A DNA stretch of 64,000 nucleotides from contig CM076849.1 in the NCBI GenBank assembly GCA_039519185.1, positions 79,504,014 to 79,568,013 on the forward strand, given 5' to 3'. The translations under genes and the position numbers were made by a program. Each line of letters begins with the position of its first letter. Within the stretch, counting starts at the first letter, position 1. The DNA is from Astragalus membranaceus. Taxonomy: Eukaryota > Streptophyta > Magnoliopsida > Fabales > Fabaceae. Positions 21,078 to 31,600 of the stretch are shown here, piece by piece. The notes under the pieces are model-generated. The model saw only the letters and a list, made by a program, of their open reading frames with translations, was not told the DNA's origin and searched no databases.

Positions 21078-22183
21078 GTTAAAATGCTCTTGTGGTCCCT
21101 TAACTTTATTTAAGATAACGATTTAGTCATTTAACTTTTTTTGTCCCAAATAAATCTTTTATCTTTCAAATTTTAGGCACTGTTGCCCTTTTCTGTTAGC
21201 CAGCGTCTAAGTCTGTTAAAAAATGCCTTTGTGACTTTTTTTTGCTTATTTGGCATTGTTCCTTGCTGACCTGTTATTTTAATATATTCTTTTAATAAAA
21301 ATAAAAAATAAAAAATTTGAGGATGTTTATCATCTTCAATTGTCCAGATATGCTTATCAGCAAAATCAACGTGTTTATCATCTTCAACGTAGTTGAAGCC
21401 TAAAAAACTAATCCATACTCAGATATGTTCATCCTCTTGGAATTAATCCATTCCCCAGATCTGCACAAAAAATAATCCATTCCTAATAAAAAATAGAATT
21501 TGAAAAACGAAGAAGAGAACATCGAAATCGAAAAATGAACGAATCTGAAAAACGAACGAAGAGAACAGAAACGAACAAAATCTGAATCCACAAAAAACAA
21601 AATCTGAACCAAGAACAACAACTGAAAGCGAATTGCAAACCCAAAAACAAATCTGAAAACACAGTTGCACAAATTGAAAACGAATTGCAAACGCAGGATT
21701 AACAACTGAAAACGAATCTGAAACAGAAGGGAAGACGAAGAGGAAGATGAACCGAAAATGAATCGAAAACGGAATAGCACAAATTGAAAACGAAATCGAA
21801 AATTGAAAGGAAGATGAACGAAGAGGATTGAATACCAAAAATAGGAGAGAAGACGATAAGGGGATCCTGGGTTTACGGTTGCTGGATTTTTTCTTCGTTG
21901 CTGGGTTTTGTTCTCTGTTGCTGGGTTTTTTTCTCCTATTTTAGATTAAAATTAATTAAAATTTATGAAATATCCAGCTTGTATCTTCCACATAAGCATA
22001 GAAATAATGACACATCAGCCCCAAAAAGCCACATAGGCAGTTTTAACAGAGTTGGAGGCAAACGGAAAAGGACAATAGTGCTTAAAATTTAAAACATAAA
22101 GGACTAAATTGGGACAAAAAAAAGATAAAGCATTAAATCGTTATCTTTAATTACGTTAAGGGACCCCGAGAGCATTTTAGTCT
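21078..22183. mobile_element. Mutator-like element (~1.1 kb) with 9-bp TSD
   Basis: Terminal inverted repeats of about 75-100 bp: the left end AAAATGCTCTTGTGGTCCCT, with ATAACGATTTAG further in, is mirrored at the right end. AAATTATTA at 21069-21077 and TAATTATTA at 22184-22192 form a 9-bp TSD with one mismatch, as in Mutator-like elements. The interior holds no transposase. A Phe/Ser-rich minus frame (21400-21838) is the shadow of a GAAAACGAAT-type simple repeat. Non-autonomous. Confidence 0.75.
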
Positions 22184-22192
22184 TAATTATTA

Positions 22193-22703
22193 CACTCATC
22201 CAAATATTTACAGACAAATTATTACAGTCATCCGGAATAAGTACGGTCATCCAAATTAAATAGATAATACAAATAATAAATAAATAGAGGCAAAATAGGA
22301 ATAGCTATAATCAACACCATTCTAGCCCTATCCCCTATTCCCCCATATAGAATAGAAACCCCCTGTACCCGATATATCAATGTGCATGCATTCCAATAAC
22401 GAACTTTCGACTATGATTTAATCCCATCGAAGCAACGTTTGACTCGAACGCATAACAACAACAACAATAACGCGGTCCGAAAGTCATACTCTAAAAAACT
22501 ATTAAATATAATTAATCGCTTGTTTAACAAATTAACCAGTGTTTTTAAAAGGGTGCCTATGAGGAATGTACCAGGCGATTGTAGCACTTCGAAATCATAA
22601 GTCGAATAATCCAATGGTCCAAAAATGTAATCACATTACGAGATCATGGAAGCTAAAGTCTAGTAATCATGGTCACTGTAGGTAGACCGGAGCTGAGATA
22701 ATG
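22193..22703. other. Non-coding stretch
   Basis: Begins with the remaining units of a short tandem repeat (ATTACAGTCATCCGGAATAA and similar) that the Mutator-like element interrupted. The rest shows no gene or clear repeat. Confidence 0.5.
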
Positions 22704-23513
22704 TGTAACACGAGAAGGGATGTACGGCTTGAAGCCCAAACGTGAGAGGGAAACATGGATGCAGCTTATGGGTTCAAAATCACGGCGAGTCATGGATGTT
22801 TTGGCTGCACCAGTGGCGGAGCAGTAGGCCTATGGGGGTTGGGATGAGGTTTAGTCACATTTCAAGTTGTGTGAAAGTATGACAGGACCTAAGCGAGGGA
22901 GGGCGACTGCGTTGTGAATGGAACCATGTGTGTGGCTAGTTCACGACGGCGACGGAGGGAGACCACACAGGGGGCGAGTTCGCGAAATAAAGGGTATTAT
23001 ATCGTAAGACGGAGCCTGCAATCAAGGGAATAGATGCTAAAATCGGACTCAATGGGTGATTTCGAGTGGGAAGGGTAGCTTTTGGGTCTTGGCCCTGGCT
23101 TGATGATGGAAAACGAGTTGGAGGATGGAGCTGCTCATAAGGTTTAAGTTCTACGTTTCAAAGGAAGAATAAGATGGAAAAGAGGGGCTGTCTCCGAATA
23201 AAATGGCTTAAAATTCATTTTAAATCCATGTTTCAAGTGCAATATCACTACACTACTATTTTAGACCTCAATAGTCTAAAACATTTTTCTAAATAAATAA
23301 CATCCCAAATACTAGTATTTTATAAATAAATAATTAAATAAAAAATAACATATTAAGAATAATTTCTAAAAAATACAAAGAAATATCAATTCAACACATT
23401 TTAGTTGTTCAAATCTACATATAACCTTAAAATCGTTAAAGTTTTAAATTGTAAACTACATAAAGCAAACACATATTAAAAGAAATATTATGAAAGAAAA
23501 TTGGACCGTTACA
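22704..23513 (-). repeat. Candidate LTR of a minus-strand gypsy element
   Basis: The right end GGACCGTTACA at 23513 is followed by ATTCAACCCCCCTTAAAAGA and AATTTCG, the mirror image of a chromovirus PPT (minus: AAGGGGGGTTGAAT then TGTAACGG). The left end may be TGTAACACG at 22704. No second copy is present. The short downstream piece 23514-23680 has no recognisable gene. Confidence 0.38.
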
Positions 23514-23929
23514 ATTCAACCCCCCTTAAAAGAAATTTCGTACTGGAAATTTGCATAACCACAAAAGACGAAATAAAACAAATAAACACTTCAATAGTTC
23601 AAAAACACGGTAGAATGCTATTGAGAGAGGAAAAAAACATGGTAGAATGGTCAAAACACTGTCAGAGTCGCAAGGGAAAGTTCGATGACATTCAAGTCAA
23701 GGAAGGTTCGTAGCGAGGTTGCTTCCTTGACCACGTCACATAAAAAGTGTTTGGGGGAAATCAAATGTTTTACTAAGGAGAAGGGCCAAGCGAATAAGAA
23801 GGTTACCGAGCTCACTACGACACTTGAAGAGAAGAGGGCTCAATTTGAAACTACTGTCTCGGAGTTGGAGTCTTCAATGGCTCATTTGGAGACGGAGAGA
23901 GATCAAGCGGTAGCAAGTGAGAATGAAAT

Positions 23930-24277
23930 TGTTCTGTACCGTATCTCTGGACTTGTACCCGATCTTAGACACAAGGTCCGATCCGAGATAGTTGGTAGGG
24001 GTTGGTCTTGATCAACCGAGCTCCGCTTCCGATCCGGGGCAGGTGGTACCTGCGGGGACACTTCGACGCTCAAGTCAGCCAGAGAGCTAATTAGAGGTGA
24101 AGAGTAGGAAAGAGTGTGTGTCTTTAATGAAGCATTCAATGCTTATTTATAGAGTTTGGTGGTGTTAGACCTGATGAATCAGGACCGTCCGATCTTGCGT
24201 TGCGATCTCAACCATCGGTTGATGGATCTGCATTTGGTGTTGGGCCTCATTATTGTGGATTGGGCCAATCCATAACA
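23930..24277 (-). repeat. Left (3') LTR of the gag-only element
   Basis: 348 bp. Carries a minus-strand TATA box (CTCTATAAATAAGC, plus coordinates about 24131-24144). Same as the right LTR except T versus C within CACT(T/C)CGACGCTC. Confidence 0.93.
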
Positions 24278-24399
24278 GTTGCCCTCCAAGTCGGGTCGTC
24301 TTGGGGCGAGCTAGACTTGATGCCTTATATGGACTTTGTGAGAGTTTTTGAAATTGAGGTCGGACCTTCGTGGCGACCTTCTCCAAGGCCGGGCTTATA

Positions 24400-25095
24400 A
24401 TTACAAATAGGGCTGCCCCCAACCTCGGAGTGCCCGAGATACGGGTCTTGGCAAAGATCTTCGAGGCCGGGCTTATACCAGCAAGGGTGTCTGCCACCAG
24501 CCTCAGAGCGCCCGAGATACGGGTCTTGTCACAAATCTTCGAGGCCGGGCTTATACCAGCGAGGGTGTCTGCCACCAGCCTCGGCAATGTTAAAACGTGA
24601 CCACCTGAGGGACTCGAGGTGTCAATTTAAAGTCGCCTTCAGGGCAGTTTACCGGGACTCGGCCCAGATCGAACTCGCCCTTCAGGGTAATGGCAACCTC
24701 GGCCATTCAAAACGTGACCACCTGAGGGACTCGAGGTGTCAATTTAAAGTCGCCTTCGGGGCAGTTTACCGGGACTCGGCCCAGATCGAACTCGCCCTTC
24801 TCCAAGGCCGGGCTTATAATTACAAATAGGGCTGCCCCCAGCCTCGGAGTGCCCGAGATACGGGTCTTGTCACAAATCTTCGAGGCCGGGCTTATACCAG
24901 CGAGGGTGTCTGCCACCAGCCTCGGCAATGTTAAAACGTGACCACCTGAGGGACTCGAGGTGTCAATTTAAAGTCGCCTTCAGGGCAGTTTACCGGGAGT
25001 CGGCCCAGATCGAACTCGCCCTTCAGGGTAATGGCAACCTCGGCCATTCAAAACGTGACCACCTGAGGGATTCGAGGTGTCAATTTAAAGTCGGA
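24400..25095. repeat. Tandem repeats in the 3' non-coding part of the gag-only element
   Basis: Two interleaved repeat types. One (~82 bp) centres on TTCGAGGCCGGGCTTATACC and CCCGAGATACGGGTCTTG. The other centres on AAAACGTGACCACCTGAGGG, seen near 24592, 24711, 24933 and 25050. The second type recurs near 33590 and 33708 in the sister element. Confidence 0.85.
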
Positions 25096-25471
25096 GGATC
25101 TCTGTGAGCAAAAGCGCCGACATTCCTGCCTCGGGAATTTTTCCCGGCTTCTGGAAAGTCGCTTCGAGGAAGAGGAAGCTAGAGACGAGCAGGGCCGAGG
25201 GGAACCCTCAGATCCGTAGGAATCGTCAGGAATTCTGATCCTAGGTGGAGTTCCGGTCTTAGCGTGAAACTTTAAGGCGATCGCTTGCCCGGTCCCAAAT
25301 CCTTCCATCCAACCTCGGAACTTACTTTTACTTAAGCAATCAGCGTGAGGAAAATCGTAGCCGATTCATATATATTAGATGGTTGAACATTTACAAAGTC
25401 GGATTACATCATGCCCGTAGGCTCATTCCGAGACCTAGGTGAAACGTGACCTCCCTGAGTTAATCCCTTCT

Positions 25472-26665
25472 TCATGATCGATATACTTCTGAGATCGCTG
25501 GAGGAACTCGGCAAGCGACTCGACTTGGTTGACCCCCGACGTCTATCTGAAATAGACTTCCTTCACGAAGGCCAACCTCCATGAAGTAAAGACGGAAGGA
25601 GTCGTCGAGGTTCTGGACTTGAGCAGCTTCTTTATTGAATCTCTCTATGTAGTCCCGGAGGGACTCATTTTCTCCTTGACGAATTGCCTGCAATACCTTC
25701 CGAGATTTAGGCTTCATCTTCGAGTGGGCGAAGTGTGCAGAAAAGAGCTTGGCCAACTGATCCCAAGAGGAGATTGTATTTGGCTTAAGAGCCCTGAACC
25801 AGTCTAGAGCTGCCTTCTCTAGAGTAAGGGGAAAGGTTCGGCACTTTATCTCCTCTGGAATGTTACGGTATTGCATAACCGTGTCAAAGTAGTCGAGATG
25901 GCGATCCGGATCGCCAGTCCCGTCATGCATTTTCAGACCTTCAGGGGGCTTCTCTAAGTGCTTGGGCACCAGAAAGTAATCGATTTTAGCTGTAAAAGGT
26001 CCTTTACGCTTTGCCGATCTCTCAAGGGGTGGAGACCGTCGGTAGCCATACTTGCCGGGGGACCCCCGCGAGCTAGGGTGCTGACGTTCCTGCCTCAGAG
26101 ACCTTTTCAGATCTCTGGTACGTCGCCTCGGAGAAGAAGAAAACAGGAACGAGCTAGGCCGAGGAGAACCCTCAGGACCATAGGGATCATCGGTGGTCCG
26201 ACTTGGGGGAGTCATTGATCCTCGCCCTCCTCTACACCGAGGTGGAGTGCGGTGATGGTATCTCCTCCAAGTCGGAGATCGGTGGCGGACGCGGCCATGA
26301 GTCGTTCCTCTTGAAGAGTTGCGCAGAGAGGAACTCCGATCCGGGACGTTACGAGCCCGGATCTCAGCAATCTGAGCTTCTAACTGGGCGTAGCGTTGTC
26401 TTTCCTGCTGGTCGGCCTCGGCTTGCCGATTTAGGAGCAGAACGAGCTGTTGAACAGCATCGATCGGTACCTGGACGGTCGGAGGGGGAGGTGGAAGTCG
26501 GTTCCGAGATGGGCTCCCATGAACCATAGCCGTAGCCGAGCTTCGAGCATGCACCGGGCTAAGGGGTAAGATGACCGCCACTCCTTCCGAAGTCACCTGC
26601 TGCAGGACCGGCACTTCACCGACATTCAGGACAGTCCTATGACGTAAGGTCGGAGCCATCGTCAA
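25472..26665 (-). CDS. Gag protein of the young gag-only element (397 aa)
   Basis: Single open frame from ATG at 26665 to a stop at 25472, the first ATG after the PBS. The N-terminal third is Pro/Ser/Arg-rich with a heptad-like QQLVLLLNRQAEADQQERQR (about residues 70-100). From about residue 225 comes the retrotransposon gag domain: AKIDYFLVPKHLEKPPEGLK, MHDGTGDPDRHLDYFDTVMQ, LEKAALDWFRALKPNTISSW, LRDYIERFNKEAAQ. No zinc knuckle is present. The last ~20 residues differ from the sister gag because one extra base in a C run near 25535 (plus strand) shifts the frame; otherwise the frame is intact. It would assemble particles around element RNA. Confidence 0.85.
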   Translation of the reverse strand: MTMAPTLRHRTVLNVGEVPVLQQVTSEGVAVILPLSPVHARSSATAMVHGSPSRNRLPPPPPTVQVPIDAVQQLVLLLNRQAEADQQERQRYAQLEAQIAEIRARNVPDRSSSLRNSSRGTTHGRVRHRSPTWRRYHHRTPPRCRGGRGSMTPPSRTTDDPYGPEGSPRPSSFLFSSSPRRRTRDLKRSLRQERQHPSSRGSPGKYGYRRSPPLERSAKRKGPFTAKIDYFLVPKHLEKPPEGLKMHDGTGDPDRHLDYFDTVMQYRNIPEEIKCRTFPLTLEKAALDWFRALKPNTISSWDQLAKLFSAHFAHSKMKPKSRKVLQAIRQGENESLRDYIERFNKEAAQVQNLDDSFRLYFMEVGLREGSLFQIDVGGQPSRVACRVPPAISEVYRS

Positions 26666-26696
26666 TCAAGGAGATGGGAGAGGAACTAGAGTACAA

Positions 26697-26719
26697 GATC
26701 CTCCCACTGTGGTCGCCAA
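26697..26719 (-). other. Primer binding site of the gag-only element
   Basis: Minus strand TTGGCGACCACAGTGGGAGG follows the LTR directly. Near-identical sites occur at 35293-35314 and 46101-46122, tying the three elements into one group. The likely primer is a tRNA-Arg-type site by analogy with Tat/Ogre elements, not tested. Confidence 0.7.
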
Positions 26720-27067
26720 TGTTCTGTACCGTATCTCTGGACTTGTACCCGATCTTAGACACAAGGTCCGATCCGAGATAGTTGGTAGGGGTTGGTCTTG
26801 ATCAACCGAGCTCCGCTTCCGATCCGGGGCAGGTGGTACCTGCGGGGACACTCCGACGCTCAAGTCAGCCAGAGAGCTAATTAGAGGTGAAGAGTAGGAA
26901 AGAGTGTGTGTCTTTAATGAAGCATTCAATGCTTATTTATAGAGTTTGGTGGTGTTAGACCTGATGAATCAGGACCGTCCGATCTTGCGTTGCGATCTCA
27001 ACCATCGGTTGATGGATCTGCATTTGGTGTTGGGCCTCATTATTGTGGATTGGGCCAATCCATAACA
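26720..27067 (-). repeat. Right (5') LTR of the gag-only element
   Basis: 348 bp, TGTT...AACA, followed by TSD GAAAT. One difference from the left LTR. Confidence 0.93.
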
Positions 27068-27449
27068 GAAATGATAGACATTGCTCTTGGTGTCGGCAAA
27101 GAGTGTTTTGACAAGGTTGTTGCGCAGATCTGCCTCCTGAACCCCAGGTCTTTTGTTTTCGACCAAGGGTATGAATGTCAGCCTCATGGTGGTTGGAAAC
27201 CAGTTGGTGGACATTAATGTTGGTGCCGACGATGCCGAAGACCATCTTGCTGGTGATGAGGATGTTTTGTTCTAGCCTTCTTTGTAAAACTTTCAATGAC
27301 AATGTTTTAACTCTCTGCCTGTCTCTTGTTGTTCTGACAATACGATGGCCTTTTTAGTATATCATGTTTGAATAGTATTTGATTTCATTTTATGCGCTAT
27401 TTGTGTCTTTTCCTTGGCTTTAATTTTAGCTAGGAGTAGTTTTAAGTCC

Positions 27450-28440
27450 TTAAGTTCGGTTAGCCAGGTAGGTCGTCCCAGGACTAACTCGGACTGTAGA
27501 TCTAAACGCATTAAGTCTGAAAAAGGAATGAGTGAATGCGATGCCGAACTCCTTGAACCCGGATAGCCAAGTAGATCGACTTGGGACTAACTCGAACTAT
27601 AGAGTTGATCGCATTAAGTTTTGAAAAGGAATGATTGAATACAATGTCGAACTCCTTTAGCACGTTAGCCAAGTAGATCAACTTGGGACTAACTCGGACT
27701 ATAGAGCTAATCGCATTTAGTCCCGAAGAAGAATAAGTGAATGTGATGTCGAACTCCTTGAGCCCGGTTAGCCAAGTAGATCGACTTGAGACTACTCAGA
27801 CTGTAGATTTAATCGCAGTGGGTCCTGAAAAGGAATGAGTGAATGCGATCTGAACTCCTTGAGTCCGGTCAGCCAAGTAGATCGACTTAGGACTAACTCA
27901 GACTGTAGATTTAATCGCATTAAGTCCTAAGGAGGAATGAGTGAATGTGATGCCGAACAACTTGAGCCCGGTTAGCCAAGTAGATCAACTGGAGACTAAC
28001 TCGGACTGTAGAGTTATCACATTGAGTCCTGAAGAGGAATGAGTAAATGCGACTCATTGAGCCTGGTTAACCAAGTAGATCGACTTGGGACTAACTCGGA
28101 CTATAGAGTTAATCCCATTATGTCCTTAAAAGGAATGAGTGAATGCGATGCCGAACTCCTCGAGCCTATTTAACCAAGTAGATCAACTTGGGACTAACTC
28201 GGACTGTAGAGCTAATCTCATTAAGTCCTTAAAAGAAATGAGTGAATGCGATGCCAAACTCCATGAGCCTGGTTAGCCACATAGATCGACTTGGGACTAA
28301 CTCCGACTGTAGAGCTGATCGCATTAAGTCCTGAAAAGGAATGAGTGAATGTGATGCCGAACTCCTTGAACCCGATCAGCCAAGTAGATCGACTTGTGAC
28401 TAACTCGGACTGTAGATTTAATTTCATTAATTTCCTTGGT
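27450..28440. repeat. ~102-bp tandem array, about 10 units
   Basis: Units centre on GGTTAGCCAAGTAGATCGAC followed by TTGGGACTAACTCGGACTGT and AATGAGTGAATGCGATGCCG. Starts fall near 27459, 27563, 27664, 27768, 27868, 27972, 28066, 28169, 28271 and 28374, giving periods of 94-104 bp. No frame stays open. The array directly follows the coiled-coil ORF, as tandem repeats often do in Tat-like internal regions. Confidence 0.9.
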
Positions 28441-28782
28441 TTGAGGGTTGCCTTTGTGCGAGTTTCCCGGAGGAGGTTGTTTCATAAGAATTCTTGAGAT
28501 GGTCAACAAATATCATTAATAACTGAATTGAGGTATACTGATTTTGAATTTCTGAGATATATACTTGATCGTGTTGTACTCATTCTTCAAGTACTTCATT
28601 GGCTAATGATTATACATTGGTTCATGAGAGGTATATTTTGGACGCCCCCCTTAAGGTCGGAGTTGTCTATTACTTGTCGCGTGCTCCTTCATTTGCCGAA
28701 GAAGTAACATTTGAAATTGTTGTCGGTTTCTCTTGTTTTCTGCCTTCTATAGGGTCTGCTAGGTCTTTGACGTTGGGATCTG
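28441..28782. other. Non-coding stretch after the tandem array
   Basis: No gene or repeat recognised. It joins the array to an Athila-like LTR fragment beginning at 28783. Confidence 0.5.
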
Positions 28783-29570
28783 GGGTGTGAAAAAGATGTG
28801 CAAGTATACACAGTCACAAACAAGTAATATAATGATAAGAAATGTCGAACCCACAGGGATTGGATTAACTTATGTATGTTTACGAAAAAAATAAATTGGT
28901 GCTACTATACTACTCACAAATTTGGGGTTTTTATGTTAAGTGAAAACATAATGCAAATATGTAAAAGAATGTGAAGGAGATCAGTTGAGAATGATAGTTG
29001 AGATGTCTTTACTAAATAATGTTCTTTTGAGAGTTTCTATGCTTTTAAGTGGTGCAGAAGCACCAAGGTGCAGAAGCATTGAGTGCAGCTGCATGAGTAT
29101 GTGCTTTTCAGCTACTTTCTTCAGAGTTTCGTTACAAGCTTCCCATGTCTGGGCTTCCTAAATAAGTTCACTCCTGCCTTTGAAGTACCCACTGTATCAC
29201 CCTAAGGACTATGTTATCCTATGTCTCGGACTTAACATGGTTTTAACAAAGTTCTATTTAAGTTAATAAAGCATGTCTGTGAATATAACTCTACTTATTC
29301 TAAGCGATCAACCTTAAAATAAGATGGATGTAGTATAACACAAGACCCAAAATGCATGCAACACTTAAAGGCACAATAACTTACTCAAAAGCTCATTATA
29401 AAGTTAGAACATCTCAACCAAAAAGGTTTAGCTCATAATATGCATTGCAAGACAAAGATAGATAAAATAAAATATATTAATATAAATGAAAGTACAAGAG
29501 ATATCAATAGGGTAGAGATTACACTGATTGAAGTACTCTTGCATAAAATTGCCCAGCAGTGCAGAAGCAT
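28783..29570 (-). repeat. Athila-like LTR fragment
   Basis: Begins TGTGAAAAAGATGTGCAAGT then ATACACAGTC, matching the opening of the Athila-like LTRs at 35730 and 43177 (GTGCAAGTATACACAGTCCA). The GATAAGAAA and CACAGGGATT blocks that follow are also shared. Similarity fades to the right. No PBS lies to its left, so it is a broken piece. Confidence 0.6.
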
Positions 29571-30300
29571 TGACTTACCTAACTAAGTTGATGAAGAAGT
29601 GAAGGAAGAAGTCGTAACTGACTTCCTGGTGCAGTTGCACCTAACCGAAAGTCATAAGTAGAGAGCTCAGAGGTGACCTTGAGTCTCTTGCTGGATAGTG
29701 ATGTCGGTGTGGTCGGTGGCAAGGATAGCGATGGCCTGGAGGCCACCGTCTTCGGTGGTGGAGAGAGTGGGTGGCTTCTTCCGAGGTCTGCAGTTGTGTT
29801 GGCTCGTATCACTGTGGCCTTTCTGTCTTTGTTGACTCTTCTGGCGTTGTGGTCGGCAAGGCTTCTATCCTGGTCCCTAGTTAGTGCGACGAGGTTTTGA
29901 ACTTCATGTGCTGGGAAAAGGACAAATGGTTCTCCCATAGCCGCAGCAGCAATTGTTACAGGTTGAGCTTCTTGGTTTTGTGGGTTCTCCGTGACATAGT
30001 TTGGAGATGACCATCCGAGAGAATTAAGAATAGAAAGTGCGAAAAAATGTTGGATGAATTTTTGCAGAGGAAGAATCAGGGGATTCTTATGTGCACACAT
30101 TATTCGTCTCCATGGGTTTAACCAGCAACTTGTTAGTTCAACGAAGTTCAGTCAGTCTAAAACTTCAACAATGGGATGGATTTCAAAATGTAGAAGTGAA
30201 ATCTCTAGATTAGGTTCAGTCGAGGGGATTGGGTTCTGTGGGAGAAAGAGTTTCTGAATTTAGAGAATTTTTTGAGATAGAACGGAAGAAAAACTCGAGA
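29571..30300. other. Unassigned stretch with a 173-aa minus-strand frame
   Basis: A minus frame (30100-29579) runs through VLFPAHEVQNLVALTRDQDR and SLADHNARRVNKDRKATVIR, then a Pro/Ser-rich tail (SHPLSPPPKTVASRP). Composition hints at the N-terminal part of a retrotransposon gag, but no domain is clear. Treat it as an unrecognised frame that may be remnant coding sequence. Confidence 0.3.
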
Positions 30301-30319
30301 GTGACTTTGCGTATTTGAA

Positions 30320-30840
30320 CAATTAAAAAAAAAATTACCGATAAAATACCCCAAAACATACTGCTTAGCATTGCACTTTATGTATTTTATTACAAAATTA
30401 CTATTTTCTTTCAACAAACCGGTTATTGAGGAACAAACTTTGTATTTGAACAGTTCAAATTTTTTTGAACCCTAAAGTACCCGAAAACACACTGCTTAAA
30501 ACATGAAAAGGAAAAAATAAACGAAAGTACCCCAAAACACACTACTTAGAGTCGCACTTTACGTATTTTGCCACGAAATTAATTTTTAGATTGAGGAACT
30601 AACTTCATATATTTGTACATCTATTTTTTTTAATTCTAAAGTACCTCAAAACACACTGTTTAGCTTCGCACTTTACCTATTTAGTTACAAAATCAATAAT
30701 TTTTAACGAAATTGGTTATCGAGGAACAAACTTTGCATATTTGAACAGTTAAATTTTTTCCGGATTCCAAAGTACTCCAAAACACAGTGGCTAACATCAC
30801 ACTTTACGTATTTATCGTTAAATTAATTTTCATCTTCATT
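30320..30840. repeat. Degenerate tandem repeat, A/T-rich
   Basis: The phrase CCCCAAAACACACTGCTTAG with CGCACTTTACGTATTTTG recurs near 30342, 30480, 30523, 30645 and 30776, and GAGGAACAAACTTTG recurs between copies. Copies are diverged and period varies (about 43-140 bp). Confidence 0.65.
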
Positions 30841-30879
30841 AGCTTATAGATCTATTTTTTTTTCTAAATAAAAATATGA

Positions 30880-31370
30880 AAAAAAAAAGAAAAAAGAAAA
30901 GGGGGTAGGGGTAGGGGAGGGAAGGGGGTTGGAGTTTTGGAGGGAAAATGGAGTGGGAGACTCCCTAAGATTTATATTCTTAAGATACGCACAAAATTTT
31001 CATCAGACGCGGCCTTTGCTTTTCACCATCGCGCTGTTTCTTAAGATTTCCTTCTATTTTTTTAGGTTCATTTTCTTTTATCCCTCGAGCCCTCATTTTA
31101 ATCCACCCAAACCTCTCTGCAAATGAACCCCAATCGTTCTTCGAATAGCTTCGTTCATTTATTCGCCACACTCCCTCTTTCTTCTCTGTATAGGTACGCT
31201 CTCTCTACAGGTACGCCTATCCCAATCTCCTTCCTTCGCTCTTTCGATCTCTTTCTTTAACTCGGCACTATCTAGCTCTCTTCCTAATCTTCGACTTTCA
31301 TTTCTTCCAAAACTAGGTTCTCAGCAACTTCCTTCCATCTCTCATGGTTCAAAACTTTCACGACAGGTAA
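30880..31370 (+). promoter_or_regulatory. Possible promoter and 5'-UTR exon of a disrupted host gene
   Basis: A purine block (30882-30960) is followed by a pyrimidine-rich leader (CTCTCTTTCTTCTCT style). Then comes ATGGTTCAAAACTTTCACGA, ending in CAG before GTAAGGA at about 31367, which reads like a short first exon with a donor site. Downstream is T-rich, intron-like sequence, interrupted by the large LTR element at 31892. No downstream exon was found, so this is tentative. Confidence 0.25.
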
Positions 31371-31385
31371 GGATTTTTGTAATAG

Positions 31386-31600
31386 TTTATTTTTGTTCTT
31401 TAAGATCATGTTTTGGGTTTTGGTTTATCTTTCGGTCTGGGTTTATCTTTCTGCAATAGTCTATTTTTGTTCTTTAAGATCTTGTTTTGGGTCTTGTTCT
31501 TTAAGATATTGTTTTGGGTTTTGGTTTGTCCTTCAGTTTATTTCTGTAATAGTTTATCTTTTGGTCAGGGTTTTGGTTTTTTTCCGTTCTTACATGTGGA
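31386..31600. repeat. T-rich tandem duplication
   Basis: TTTTTGTTCTTTAAGATC and GTTTTGGGTTTTGGTTTATC with CTGTAATAGTTTA repeat two to three times. Both forward frames stay partly open because of this, but no protein is implied. 31601-31886 shows nothing further. Confidence 0.65.

Larger units (their letters stand above)
23930..27067 (-). mobile_element. Young gag-only LTR element (TR-GAG type), TSD GAAAT
   Basis: LTRs 23930-24277 and 26720-27067 are both 348 bp, start TGTT and end AACA, and differ at one base by eye. GAAAT flanks both sides (23925-23929, 27068-27072). Minus orientation: LTR, PBS, one gag ORF, a long repeat-rich non-coding part, PPT (ACTTGGAGGGCAAC), LTR. There is no protease, RT, RNase H or integrase, and the total is only 3.1 kb. 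Elements with this plan depend on enzymes from elsewhere. The gag is Tat-like. Confidence 0.92.
23685..27275 (+). pseudogene. Coiled-coil ORF split by a gag-only element
   Basis: The left part (to 23929) reads ASLTTSHKKCLGEIKCFTKE, VTELTTTLEEKRAQFETTVS and SSMAHLETERDQAVASENE, a strongly heptad-like coiled coil. After the insertion (23930-27067, TSD GAAAT) the frame continues exactly, MIDIALGVGKECFDKVVAQI and CLLNPRSFVFDQGYE. A shift near 27150-27185 then puts the last part (MVVGNQLVDINVGADDAEDH...DEDVLF) in another frame, stopping at TAG 27273-27275. Such coiled-coil ORFs are common near Tat-like elements in plants; the function is unknown and I do not recognise a named domain. The N-terminus is uncertain because of shifts upstream of 23685. 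Confidence 0.6.

Noticed and set aside
21400..21838. Two overlapping Phe/Ser-rich minus frames in the Mutator-like element
   Set aside because: The sequence is a degenerate GAAAACGAAT-type simple repeat; no transposase or host-gene feature can be read.
23501..23713. 70-codon plus frame overlapping the LTR border
   Set aside because: It starts inside the candidate LTR and PPT complement and ends in the decayed coiled-coil region, so it is not a unit.
24400..25095. Regular repeats considered as a CRISPR-like array
   Set aside because: Units are long, directly adjoining and degenerate, with no constant short repeat and unique spacers. It lies inside a plant LTR element.
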